This document shows positions 39,101 to 51,900 of a stretch of 64,000 bases of DNA, one piece after another. Position 1 is the stretch's first letter; each line of letters opens with the position of its first letter. The notes beneath the pieces were generated by a model. That model did no database searches and was not told the origin of the DNA. It was given only the letters and a program-made list of their open reading frames with translations. Location: the NCBI RefSeq assembly GCF_022201045.2, contig NC_068557.1, forward strand, positions 29,365,501-29,429,500, in the 5' to 3' direction. Both the position numbers and the translations under genes were made by a program. This DNA is from Citrus sinensis (lineage: Eukaryota > Streptophyta > Magnoliopsida > Sapindales > Rutaceae).

Positions 39101-39220
39101 GACAATTGCAAGTACATAAACTAAGTAAACAAAAGTAAATATGAGGATTAGCCATGAAAAATTTCAACAAAGATTTTTAAGTGAGACAATAGCATTACAA
39201 TTGATTGACAAATGTGAAAT

Positions 39221-41250
39221 TTACTTGAAAGGATTTTTTAAGAGAAACAAAGCATTTGGAGATGCTCTAGGATAATTTGACAACTGATGGTTCATATCAA
39301 ACAAGTCACTTAATTTCTGCTTCATTGTAATAGATTTTTCCCAGGAACCATCAAAATAATCGTTTCCTACATGAATAGCCATCTTTTCCAGCACCTTTGC
39401 ATTCTTGAGCAGAAACTCCACCAACGAACAAAAGAAATTTGATCCCGCGAATCTTGGTTGAGATTCAATGATCTCTATATTCTTAGGATGAAAAGACAAG
39501 CACTTACAAAATCTCTCTTTTGATGTCCAGGACTTCACTATGTGATGTGGGGCACGCTCAAACTACAAATAGAGGATCAATTAACCAAGTTAAAAAACGA
39601 GGTGGAAAAACTCATATTTTATTAAATGTGGAAATGGGGTAGCTGGTTTTATATCGGACGTAATACTTAATCTGATCAAGTTCAATTAGTGCACTCATGG
39701 AAAATATAGCAAAGAAAAAGAAATATAAAAGCTTAGAAACCCACCCTACGGATGTCGGAGGGCTTCATGATTAAAGTCAATTTCTCCAGCACAGGTGAAC
39801 TTTCCAGCGGACATGTAATCGCAGGTAGGTCCCGCCCGTCGGTAATCATTGGTTCAATTGTTAAACACTTAAACTCTTTAAGTTTTGAGAATGGAGATTG
39901 CTCCTCACATTTTGATAGAATCTAAGCACGTATCAAGTAAAGAAATTAACCATAAAGAATACACAAACAAGAAACTCAAAGCAGGCAAAAAGATGAATAA
40001 TGTCTCAATGTATATACAAAGTGCACGCTTGTTTTCCAAGCCATGCCCAGTACAATTACAGTGTAGCTAAGAATCTAATGGCTAGTATCAATTGTATCTA
40101 AGGGTTGATATCAACTGTCCTTTCATTTTGACAGTTGCAGTTTGTCTTATGCAAATGCCTTAATATTCTTAACCCTTAGCCATCTAGAGCTGTCTTGAGA
40201 GAGCTGCTGAATCATCACAACGACTCAGCAAAGCTGCTGACTTTGATTACACGTCATTGCGTTGCTGGATCATGTTCTGAATCTCTGATTCTTGCACTGT
40301 GGCACTCCCAAACGCTTAACACACTACATCCAACTCCTTCATCGATCTAATAATGCTCAAACCTAGCTTACTGGTGCAAACATATATACTGCCATACTGG
40401 CCTCATAATAATTAGTAACTTTATTCAATCCAAGGTATTAAAAAAAAGAATGGAAAGCAGTTACTCCAGTCTCTAATGGCTTCAATCAACATTTTTTTTT
40501 TTTAATCATTATTCCCGTTCAAGAACAATGCTCTAAATCTTTTGTAAAACATTTTAATCTAAGAGAGACAATAAAATATTTCTTATTTCTTCTTCGGTAA
40601 TTCAACAAAATCGATATAGCATATAGAGACAAAACTTATACAGTATGCTCATTGTTTAAGGAAAAAAAAAACGAAAAAAAATAAAATTGTGCATATGGTG
40701 TGCAAGAATGTAACATAGAGTTGCAAAAGTACCTGAAGGCATCAAGTGCCAATGGTAAGTTCGGAAACATGATGAAGATTTTCAAGAAGTTCCTTTAACA
40801 TGTTGCAATTCCTTTTGCAGAATTTGTTCCCGCATTCATCCACCAGTGTGAAAACGACATTACCTTCCACTAGGGATGACATACCAATCAACTTGTATAT
40901 TCTCCTGCAAGCATACCCAAATAAGGTAATACGATGAATATTAGGAGCTGAAATCACGAACGTATTCTCGAAATTCTCTTTCACTTTCTGATACCCATCT
41001 ATCACTATTTCTATCAAATTTTGGAAGAATTAACAATAATCTCGTTAACCCCATCACAGGATTGCAATTTCAAGGATTCAAGCAAGGGACTCTCTAGTAG
41101 AACTTCTGCTATGATTTCATTACTTAACGCTGCATGGCCAATTGATAAAACTTTGAATTGAGTCCAAGAAACGCCCCCAATTGGCCGAAACTCACAGTAC
41201 ATTGTACTCAAAATTCTAAACGACGAAGTAGAATATGCATATTGAGGCAA
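39221..41250 (-). pseudogene. F-box-less LRR/FBD-type gene copy with nonsense and frameshift
   Basis: Three exon-like blocks can be read: about 41250-40733, 39921-39745 (59 codons) and 39562-39221 (113 codons plus stop). The first carries the LRR-like part (VLLESPLLESLKLQSCDGV, then ISAPNIHRITLFGYACRRIY and MLKELLENLHHVSELTIGT). The second holds ITCPLESSPVLEKLTLIMK. The third is the FBD domain (ENA-like FAGSNFFCSLVEFLLKNAKV ... YPRASPNALFLL). Two lesions stand out: a frame change after VNSSK at about 41020-41026, and a TGA where the family has Trp (TIGT*CLQ, about 40742-40744). No F-box exon could be found upstream. The last two blocks remain open, so decay may be recent. Confidence 0.8.
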
Positions 41251-43248
41251 ATGTTAGGGTCACCACCGTGTGATTTAACAGAATAACTAAAATCTGGACT
41301 TAGCTCCTCCATATGTGGCGAAACTGATCTAGCCCTCTACCTCCGAACTGAATGTCTCTACCTGCCAACTGAATGTCTCATTGTAACTGAAAGTAAGGAC
41401 GGACTTTTTAACTTTAGAACCAGTGAAGCGTCTTAGGGTTTTGTTGATAAAAGACTTCAATTGAGAAACGCATTTGTAACAACCGTGGCAGAAGCTGAGA
41501 CTAGGAACTGCAACCCAAACGCAGCGTCATCGTTTAGATAAACCGCAGGTTCTTAATTTCTTATGATCTCTTCGATGGGTAAAAATGAGGATCAGGATTC
41601 TCTCCTAATCTGATCTCCTCCAGAAAAATATGCAAGTAGTGATTGGTAATTAATAAAATAAAGAAAATAAAAAAATTAAATCTTATTCATACATTATTAT
41701 TTAAAGACATATGGCACAAGATCTTAAAAAACTCATGAAAAATCAGATCATGAGAGGATCTTTTTCCAAAAATGAGAGGACGTATTAGATGATATGATCT
41801 GAAAAAGTAATGATAATATCTTTGTTTTTAGTCTTCTTTTTCAATTTCAGTGTCTCTTCTAAGATCTCACTCATGTTTTTGCTTTGACGTTCGACCTAAG
41901 TTTACCATAACTGCTTTTTTTTTTTTTTTTTTTGGTTTTGACCACGAGGTATTCTAGGGAGAGCCCCGACTGTGGGAGACACCTTTAAACCCGTACCACA
42001 ACCCAGATTAGAAGTCCCTGCTCGAACTGAGAGGCACATGTTCTCCCAACAAAGACGACTTCTCTGCGACTCGAACTGGAGAGCAAACCCAGTCAAGCCA
42101 CTTAAGGGGACTCCATTGCCAGTGGAGCCAACACTTTATTGGTACCTTAACTGCTTTTAATGAAGGCTTTAACGAGTATTTTCTTCTAATTGCATTTAAA
42201 CATCTTGTGTCGTGTATTTTTAATAATTTTAATGATAATATGCGAATAAGATTAAATTATGTTTATTTTTTATTTATTAATTATATTAAAAATGTATCAC
42301 CTTAAACCGTTGAATTTAAATAAAAAAAAAGAAAAATATTAAAAAGATTGATCAGTTAACATAATTATAACAAAAATGGTGATAAACCCATGCATATTTT
42401 CTTACGAAAACCGATGTTGATTTACTGTCCCTAACTTTTTTTATTTTAAAACTATTACTCATTTAAAAAAAAAAAGGAAAAAATAACCTTCAACAAAAAA
42501 CTTGGTTCATATAACATGAAGAAGAACACTCGGAATCATAAGGACCATTAATGGTTTCAGAGTTAGAGGGGCTATATATATAGTACTGCTTGGCTTATGG
42601 CGCAAGAACAACTTCAAGAAAGACAAACAAATAAAGGGTCACTGTAAGATGCCATGATTTTTTTTTTTATGGCATCAATAATGTAATGAAGGTGCATAAG
42701 TAGATTTAATCACCTTAAGGCACAAGATCTCACTCGTGTTGTTGGATTGGGATAGTTACAGTTCTTAGTCTGAATTAATTTCGACTTTTTCAGATTCCTT
42801 CGGCCCACAAATGTGTCTTTTTTTATCGATAAATATTTTGACAAAAGATAATACATATCAAGTTCATTCAGTAGAAATCGTTTTTGGCAAACTTTTCAAG
42901 CTGTACAAATACAATAAAAATAAGGGGGGCAGGGGGTAAGTGAACAGTGGCATGCAATAATACTTTCACGCATTTCTTTATTCATCGGTTAGAATAAAGG
43001 GAAACAAAGCAAATTGCAAAAGATATCATGTTTATAATAGAGCATAGAATTAGATACGAGGATTATCCATTATTTAATTGAAAAGATTTTCTAGCAGAAC
43101 CACAACATTTGGAGATGCTCTAGCATTATTTTTTTTATTGATTATGTTTTTTTAATTAAAAAAAAGGCTTTTCTCAAATTTAGTTTGCATTGAATTAAAA
43201 AATATTGTGGAAAGATAAATTATTTTAGAAAATAACTTTCACAGGCAA
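41251..43248. other. Intergenic region with one SINE
   Basis: Besides the SINE at 41919-42144 I see only AT-rich sequence and short homopolymers. No gene is supported. Confidence 0.6.
41919..42144 (-). mobile_element. SINE retrotransposon, minus orientation, with target duplications
   Basis: Read on the minus strand the body runs from about 42144 to a poly-A tail (T run 41915-41933 on the plus strand). It contains a Pol III box A-like TGGCTCCACTGG and a box B-like AGTTCGAGTCG. Flanks are 41905-41918 (CCATAACTGCTTTT) and 42145-42158 (CCTTAACTGCTTTT), a 14-bp target duplication with one mismatch. No protein is encoded; the overlapping frames are spurious. Confidence 0.85.
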
Positions 43249-43320
43249 GTCGTTGTAGTATAGTGGTGAGTATTCCCGCCTGTCACGCGGGTGACCCGGG
43301 TTCGATCCCCGGCAACGGCG
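43249..43320 (+). tRNA. trnD-GUC: tRNA-Asp (GUC), nuclear
   Basis: 72 nt without an intron. The acceptor arms GTCGTTG and CAACGGC pair in all seven positions (one T-G), followed by discriminator G. The anticodon stem CCCGC/GCGGG encloses CTGTCAC, with anticodon GTC at 43282-43284. The T arm reads CCGGGTTCGATCCCCGG. Box A (TAGTATAGTGG) and box B (GGTTCGATCCC) are intact, and a T run at 43324-43329 gives the Pol III stop. CCA is not encoded, as expected for a nuclear gene. Confidence 0.97.
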
Positions 43321-43323
43321 CTC

Positions 43324-43329
43324 TTTTTT
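43324..43329 (+). terminator. Pol III terminator of tRNA-Asp
   Basis: Run of six T directly after the tRNA 3' end. Confidence 0.85.
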
Positions 43330-43512
43330 ATTTTTACCTTTAACCAAAAAGCCCGCCCTCTGCCCTCATTTTCATTCGCCAAATCTCCAGCGAACCTCTC
43401 ACTCAATACTCTTCCTCCCCTTCTTCTTGCTCGGCTACTTCCCTATAACGGTGTGCTTTCCTTCTTACTGTGTTCATAACTATTTGTGTGTTTTATTTGT
43501 AAAATTTCAGCC

Positions 43513-46500
43513 ATGGAAACCGACGAGGCCATGCGCGTGCTTCCGTTTCAGCTTCAATTCGACAAACCGGTCGCCTCTCAGGTCTTCTTCTCTATTTATT
43601 TATATTTTACATTTTGCTTTTTCTAGAAAAAAAATAAAGAAAAGAAGAACTATTTACATTCTGTTATCTATTTATTTATGTTTTGTTTTCTAACTATAGA
43701 TCAAAATAGCGGAATGGAATCCAGAGAAGGATTTGTTAGCCATGGCTACTGAAGACTCGAAAATTTTGTTACACCGATTCAATTGGCAAAGATTATGGAC
43801 TATTTCACCTGGTAATTCATTGTCCGTATTTTCATTTCCGTACAACTTATATTAGTTGTACATATTTAATATAGGCAATCATTTCATATGTTACTATCTA
43901 ATTTAATTTTAGGAAAGTCCGTTACGTCTTTGTGTTGGCGTCCTGATGGTAAAGCAATAGCTGTTGGGCTTGAAGATGGAACCATCACATTGCATGATGT
44001 CGAAGTGAGTAGAATAGCGCGGGCACTGATTTCTAATTTATGCATTGACTTAAAACTATACATAACTAAGCTAGCCTGAATGTTTTACAAATTGTTCAGT
44101 TTGTTGTATAGCTAAAACTTGTTCATTTTAATTAAATAATCATTTTCTTGGTTGGAGCATTGATTAATATTTGCTGCAGCTAATTTATATACATTACCGT
44201 GTTGATTATTTTGACTATGCAAAAACAAAAATCAATAGATTCCTCATTAGTTTCTGGCAGTACGTAGTGGTAATATTTATTCTAAATTTCGTACAGTAAG
44301 ATACCTTCTAAGGGAAATAATTCATGTAGTTATATGTCTAAGTTTTGCGTTCAACTTCTTAGTCACTGTCTCAGAATTATTAATAACCATAATGATCTAT
44401 CTCATTGATATGATGAAGTAAAAAATATGCTTTAAGTCAGTTACATATTTGCAATTTGTTTGTTTCTGTGCAGAAGTGAAATCTATAGTTATCTGGTCTG
44501 TTTTTGTTATCACTTGTTTTAAACCTCCGGTCTTTGCTATGTTAAGCAGAATGGAAAGCTATTGAGAAGCTTGAAGTCCCATACCGTTGCTGTTGTGTGC
44601 CTTAACTGGGAGGAGGATGCACAACTCAGTAAGGTTTGTTTTTATCTTTCTACCTGCAATTTGTATTTTCAGCTAACTGCATGACTTGGCTTTGATTTTT
44701 TTTTTTTTTCTCAATTGTATTGCATTTTTAAACTTTTCCTAAGGACTCTGACTAAGCTTGTATCTTTTTTCATAAGACATCCTCTTTTCATAGCCGATCA
44801 ATAGCTTATTTCACTTCTTTCGATGGCAAATTCATTTCATTTCCATTCCCTTTTTTAATTTTTGTTGTCAGAATGATTTTGGTAACATCCCAACATATGA
44901 AGACCGCACTTCTCGTTTCTTCCCTCCTGCTCCAAGAATTCCTCAGATGCCTGGGCTGGTGTCTGGAGATACTGGCTTCACGGATGATAGTGAAGATTCA
45001 TTCCGGGAGCTGGCAAATTCGTCGCACCAACGTTTTAGCATTCTGTGCAGTGGAGACAAAGATGGAAGCATATGCTTTAATATTTTTGGAATATTTCCAA
45101 TTGGGAAAATTGTAAGTAATAACCTAATGACGATGTGATCTATTATTTGCTGATGTATTCAATTTCCTTGTTTTTATTTCCTTTTGCAGAAATCCTTTTT
45201 TTTTTTTTTTCAGTTTTATGTTTTCAGTTTCACCTAATTACCTCTGTTCTTCTATGTTAATTTTTTCGCTCTCTAAAATAATGTCAGAATATACACAAAT
45301 TTCATGTTGCTATTCCCAATGCGGATGAGCAGGGTACTTGCCGCCTTCTGAATGCTTCCATTTATAAGGTATTTTAATCATTCATATGGATAGCCTTTCA
45401 AACTTGCTGTATAAATGTTACAAAATGGTGTTGATAACAATTGCAATGGTTAACATTCAACTCTTCCTGATGCTAGCTTATGTTGTTTTGTGTTTGCTGT
45501 TATTAGGTCGCTTTGTCAAAGGACCTTTTTCATTTGACAGTCCTGTGTTCAGGACAACTCAGTCAAGAGGAGTTGGGCGGACATGGTATGCATGGCTTGC
45601 ATTGCTTAGTGCTTGATACATCTATATTTTCGAAGAGGTAACATTTCTTGGGAAAGATATCTAATTTTTTTAGTATCAGATTATGTTGTGTTAAAACTAT
45701 GTTTGTTTCAATATTTTCTCATTAAATTTAAACCTTACATGCTACCTGCTTATCAAATGCCGCTAGAGATTAGAAGGTGTAAGGTTAAATTTGAAAAGAC
45801 ATGCTCTGCAATGTATTGGAAGCAATGCATTTCCCCACATTGCAGGAAAGATGAGCTCTATCAGGTTGCCCTGCAAGCTTCTAACATTGAAGATTTGACT
45901 GAGGTTATTCGGGAATCACTGACAGTTATGTGTAAGCAATGGACAGATGCCACACATACTTTTCATGAGAAGTTTGATTCTCTCTCTACCTTGATTGTTG
46001 ACAATGGTAACTTCAGATTGTGACACTAACTTGGAGTTTACTGGTGGTATTTTTATATCTTTCTTCATTTGATTGAATCACCTTTTCCATATAGGTCTTG
46101 ACTCATCTCCCCAAGAGGAGTTTTTAAGCCTTTTAGGCGGTGCTCGTACAAGTCCACCAATTCATCAGTTTCTAGCTAACTCTCTCGGTGAAGCAGTATG
46201 CTCAGTCTTCCTTGGATTTTCTCATGAAAGAATTCAGAAGATATTGTGACTGTATATTTCATTTGTCAAATTTTATTACATGACAGGGTGTCAAGCGTGT
46301 GTCAAAAGCAGTTTGTGGTGCTGGGAAAGAACTTCAGCTTATCGTCCTTAATCATCTTCAGGTATTCTAATATCTTTCTCTTCTATTAAAATGATGCTAT
46401 CTGAGAACTACTAATAAGCTAGTTCTATAAATCTGAAAGATCCTATTGAATTGAGTGGAATAGTTAATAGATTGACTATATGTGTATGTACCCCCAACTA

Positions 46501-49500
46501 GAGGATGAAGGGTCACAATTAAATGCATTTTCTTAAACACATTTATACACATTCAAACTCATACTTAAGACACAAAAGTGTAGGTCTATATACCTTTGTG
46601 TTTGCTTTAAGAGTTGGAGCTTTGCACATGATTGCTCATCAAAATTTTGGTCTGTTTCTATGTGTATTCCTGGCATGCTGTCTCTCAGTTATTTTGTGTG
46701 ACTGATATGTTTTTGTTTTACTGTGTACCTTATATCAAGGGCTTGAGTGGAATCTAAAAGATAAATATCCATTTCCCAGCCTGCTGCAGAAATTATTGGA
46801 TTTAGGATGGGAGAACTAAGGGGCCTCTCAAGATGGCGAGCACGCTTTCATGGTATTGGGTTGGACGAGAAACTAATAAATAATGCAACAGAAAATTCTG
46901 GTATGTTTCTAGTACAAGTCGAACGGTTTATGAGGGTGCTTTCATCTGTGGTGCAGCAGGTATGCTAAGTTTAATGTCCGATATTTTATTTGGATTTGGT
47001 AGTCAAATCTATTCTCACATTCATATATGTTTCAATGTGCATTTCTTTTTTATGTATAAACATTTTAAAGACTCTTTCTGTTGTCGTGCTCCATTGAATA
47101 TTGACGTCCAATATATCTAATTTTTTAGTTGGGGAATCAGCCTTATGTTTGGACTAGTAATAACACAAATGATTAAGTTTACCGGATTCATATTATGTCT
47201 TGTCGCTATAAATATAGGTTCAAATATGAATTCTTGATTTTCTTGATGGATACCTGTGCAGTCTTTCTTTTTGGAATTATGGAAACTTTCATTATAAATA
47301 GCATAATTTTTTGGTTTCTTAACTCAGTATAATCCCAGTCATTATGACACATCTAGCGAATGAATAACTGAAAGAGATTGGCTCAAAGTGGTGGAGACAG
47401 TTTTAGCATATTCTAGTGCAGTCTTTTTGTATTTCTTGACCAACAGAAACATGCATTGCTTGTTGGATGTGTGCTAGTAAACATTAATGAAAATCTTGAC
47501 ACTGGCTAAAATGAAAAAGTGTTTCTCCCCTTGGAATTTTGTGAATCTGAATCTCTAATATTTGTCTTTTTTTTTTTCAGTTTTCAAATTTCTTCAACTG
47601 GCTTCTAAAATGCATAAAACTACTTATGCAAGAACCAAGTGATCAGCTTCCAAGATACAATAGGTTTGTTTTATTAGGTTTTCTTGATGTTCCATCTCCT
47701 TATTGACATTTATATTCTCTTTACTCTTTCCTGCTTTTGCAGTGAACTTGTTGTCATCTTCTTGAAGTTTTTATATGATCAAGATCCTGTTAGGCAATTA
47801 CTAGAGCCTTCTGAAGTTGATCACGACGTTGACGTTGATCTGTGAGTGTTTTCATTTGTTACAAGCATCCTACCGTCATTCTACTTGTTTCACCTTATGT
47901 ATTAGATGACCATGGAAAGGTTCTTGCTGGCATCTTGAATTCAAAGTTGGGATTAATGTAGAGTAGAGGACCGGGAGCTCGTGCCAAACCTGGCTAGACC
48001 TTTACGTTCCTATGTTGGAGATAGCTATTATGAAACCTAATTAGATTTTAATCCATAACTTCCTGGTGAGGCTGTTGAGAGAAAGCTGTCAACTATAATT
48101 TATAATGCTCTGAGATTGGTCAATCTGACTAGAAGGTTTGATTTGCCTTGACAGATCTAATGAAATACAGAACAAGCTACACATTTGCTTTTTTATTTTT
48201 GACCTTGACAAATTGGAGATTAACTGTCTCAGGATCCTATTTCTTGGGGTTACATATGCCCTCATATCTTAATGCATGCACTAATTTGTGTATCAGTATT
48301 TTGGTCAATGTAACTTATAAGTGCATATGCACACAAATATTTATACAACTGTGAACTTGTTATTCATCCTTTGAATCGTTTATGTCACTCAATCCTTAGG
48401 GAAACAATGCAAAGTGTTAGAGATCTAGTTAATTTTGGGGGATTTTCGGACTGCAACTATCTGCGAAGGACATTACTGAAGGAGTTTCAACTTTTGGAGT
48501 CCAGGTATCGCTTTTCCTCTCCTTCTCTCTCATCTGTTTTAGAGTGCAATTGACCTAGTATAGAGATGTTATCACAGTGAACTCATCAATGTACTTCTGA
48601 GGCTCCAAACACAAAGAATGATGGAATTACTGTTAAGGTGTAATCAAGATTTTGTTATGGTTTATCCTATGTAGATACTATGTATTCTGGGGTTGTTAAC
48701 ACCATAGTCAACAAATTTTGGTGAATTACATGATAATATTTTGCACTTTACAGTCAGCCAGTTAACTCACCACCCTTGTTATAGGATTTGTTGTTCTTCG
48801 GCTTGAGGATTTTTGTCTTTTGTGGACTTCCTGTCCCTCCTCTATTTACATTTCCTACATCTAATATACTTATTTTGTTTCTGAGCCATAAAAAAAGAAA
48901 AAAAAAAGGTATATTAAGTGCCTTTCATTTGCAATTTTTATTGTTGAACACTGACCCCTATCCCCGAAAAGCTGCTCCTTTGAATGTGGAAAAATAAGTT
49001 AATCTGCAATTGTAGTTTTTATTAAAAGTTTTTGCCTCATTTTAGTTTTAATTCTTTTTCTTATTAATGACTGGACAATTTCAGCTTCAAGGAAGCTTTC
49101 CTGATGCCCTTTACTACGATTTCAACGAAGATACTTTGCGAGGATTTTCTGCCACTCTTCCCCCTCCCATCTTCACCAACGTCTGTCTTTATTCCTATGT
49201 CAGTGTCATACTACAAGGTACTTCATCATGACTAGGTTCTTTCTCTAACTTTACTCTTTAACTCCTACTTTTGCTTGGTCAGCAGATGATTTATACATAT
49301 TGTTGTTAAGAATGTTTGGGTAAATGTTGTATATTTTATATCTTCAATCTTGATTATGCGTCCTGCATTCTAATGGTTTTTTTCCATTTTGGTGCAGGGC
49401 ATCTCACAACCACACCAGGCTTCTGACCATGATTTTATTGATTACGTATCTTTCCAAGTACCCAATGAGCCTTTCTCAGATATTGCAAATTGTATAGGCA

Positions 49501-50818
49501 TATTAAGGGGATTTATGCATGACATGAGCAGTATAAAGAAGGGCTACACTTCATTGGAGGCTGTGTTGTTATCTGTTCCTTCAGGTTATCATTGTGTGGA
49601 CCTGTCTCTATATAAGGTAGGACCTAAGACATACCATACGGCAGTGCAGTCCTTCAGTTCCAATTTTTTGGGATGTCCTGTAACCTTTTATGCCTAAAAC
49701 AGGATGGTCAAATTGTTTTACTATTAAATGAAGCATGCACCTCTTCTGAAAATTCGGGAGAAGCTTGTATGATGATTGTACGAACTAGCGACCTTCCATT
49801 TGTATCTGTCTCAAGATCACCTTATCTAGATCACTGGGAGTTGCATCAACTAAAGGTATATATGATGTTTGGTTTTCATTTTCCATTTGTCTTGGTGTAA
49901 ATAACTTATAATAAGGGGGTGTGTATTTTTAATGGTTTTAATACCCTGAATCATTTACTGCTTAACATTAGTGCAACTATATACTTTGGCATGTCCTTCC
50001 TCTACATTTTTAAGCCCTGAGCTTCTTCTCATGGTTGGACTACTTCTCTTGTGCCTGGCCTCTCTTTCTCGGAATTCACATTAGTCAAGATGGTGGTAAA
50101 TTAATTTGCATTAATTTCCAGATGAAATGTACTTCTTTCAAGATGAAATCTTTATTTATGCTATTGCTTTTGAAAATCCTCATCATGTGTTTGTTTTGCA
50201 TTTTTCTGTAAGTATGGAATCTCCACAAGTTTTTTTACCTGCTGCCTGTATATTTCCAAGTTTTTCCCGTTCAAATACTTACAGTTGGAAATATTTACCA
50301 TTAGGACTCTGTCTTTTATCTGCAAATGGGAAATGCAAAAGTTCGCATTATTCCTCACTCTGTAGTTGCTCCCTTGGCGGTTAGTGGTAAGTGCAACATA
50401 ATCTTTTTTTATTAGTTCCTTATAATCATTTCTGGGGACAGTTTGTCCTATGAGGTACAGTTTAGATAAAAAAACCACAATTCTGTACATGCTGTGCTGA
50501 CCGATGGCAATAAGTAAATAATAAATCATGATATTCTTGATCTTGCTGTTCCTAGCTCTCAATGCATCATCAGTATCTTAAAGATATATAATTCCAGTCC
50601 TTGTAGAACCAAATTGTCTCAAATGTTGCCTAGCCTGTTAAACAAAGAGAACTATTGTAAATTCAAGTAAACAAAGCTGTTTTGCAAATATTTTGACTAC
50701 TTCTGTGGATATTATGGTTACAGCATCCAGAGGTGTTGCTTCTGTTTACGCCACAAGGAAGCGAGCCTTGGTATACATCCTGGAGGAAGATGAAGATGAA
50801 GTTTCAGACACAGAATGA
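43513..50818 (+). CDS. APC4: Anaphase-promoting complex subunit 4, 764 aa
   Basis: Exons: 43513-43581, 43700-43811, 43913-44004, 44550-44633, 44872-45111, 45288-45368, 45507-45637, 45846-46006, 46095-46195, 46287-46361, 46780-46959, 47581-47663, 47743-47841, 48400-48504, 49085-49217, 49398-49616, 49703-49855, 50305-50386, 50724-50818. Phases agree throughout. The N-terminus has the ANAPC4 WD40 blades ([59 protein letters not shown]). The helical APC4 long domain follows, e.g. WKQ-less segment [20 protein letters not shown] and [19 protein letters not shown]. The C-terminus is [16 protein letters not shown], an acidic end. APC4 is a scaffold of the platform that holds the APC/C ubiquitin ligase together in mitosis and gametophyte development. 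The ATG chosen directly precedes the conserved [17 protein letters not shown]; a CAG three bases upstream may be a leader-intron acceptor. The gene is convergent with CBP60. Confidence 0.95.
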
Positions 50819-51900
50819 TAGCTAATTTTTATTTTTTGTTACTTTATGAGTCGTTTTTATGAGATTTTATTACTCTGACAAAAGGTTTGGTTGATTGTAA
50901 CTTATGCTTGGTATTTAATGAGCTAATCAGTGGTAAATGCTAGAATCATTAGTTATTCAAAGCATTTATTTGCAATCACTTCATTTTCATGGCATTTAAT
51001 TAGGATTAAGTATTGTTATCGGCCACCTCCTGTTCAATTAATAATTGCAAGTTTGCTTGAAGAAAAGGTCGGTTCTCCTGCTGCTGTCGTAAGAGCTTTT
51101 TCTCTAGGCACTAGAACATCATCTGCACGATAGGGCGGATTTTTTTTAAAATGCAACGAAGGTACGGTAATTAGATTTGGAGAACGAAATGACTGGAACG
51201 TTGTAGAAGATCCATTGCTCGATTCTGAACAAATACAAAGCAGTTAAGCAACTTGAAAGCAGTATCTTATTGTCAATGGATGGGAAGTCATATTACAAGA
51301 AATTCTAGAATAACTCTGGAATACTGCTGCACCACAACCTTTTTGAGGGTAGTGAAAGTCGAGAGCAGTCAACTTAATACAATTTCATAACGGAAGCAAG
51401 ATAAGCACTACCACTAACCATTATTTGTCTATGTTACAAGGCCAAAGCACTGAGATTTATTGTTTTGGCTATGGCCTCGCACAATGCAATAAGGAAAAAC
51501 AGATACAATAGATTATTAGCCAAATTTAGAAGTGAAACGGACTCAATTCCACCCAGTTGGCTTCATGAGGTAGACCCATGCCAAGTTTTCCTGCTTTTGG
51601 AAAGGCTTTCCCCTTTAAAGCACCATGCTATAGATCTGCAATTGAAAGAGCACAACTTTATCGGTCTTGTGAACTTCCCAATAAGATGTTCGTGGGTAGC
51701 GAACTTGATAAAGCTGTTAGTAGAAGATACAATCTTAATATACAGGCACGAACTGTACAACCAGAACGATGCCAAGATGTCAGGATTATAATCCAACTCC
51801 ATGACCATTGTCCTTACTCTGATTGGACTAGAATTGAGCAGGGCAGAGGAGGTAGCCTATTAACACCAAAACCAGATTAACTTTGCTGCAAAGGCCAGGG
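50819..51900. other. Convergent intergenic region, APC4/CBP60 3' ends
   Basis: Should hold both 3' UTRs. A 108-codon plus-strand frame at 51465-51791 and an overlapping 100-codon frame at 51578-51880 are present, but neither has a recognisable motif. Both may be accidental reads of the CBP60 3' UTR. Confidence 0.5.

Noticed and set aside
41902-42160. Short frames over the SINE on both strands
   Set aside because: SINEs are non-coding and the frames stop at the tail or target duplication.
45613-46023. 136-codon frame inside APC4
   Set aside because: It is intron read-through into the real exon 45846-46006.
51465-51880. Two overlapping plus-strand frames of about 100 codons between APC4 and CBP60
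   Set aside because: No recognisable motif, no consistent splice partner and a position where both flanking 3' UTRs should lie. I cannot exclude a small antisense transcript.
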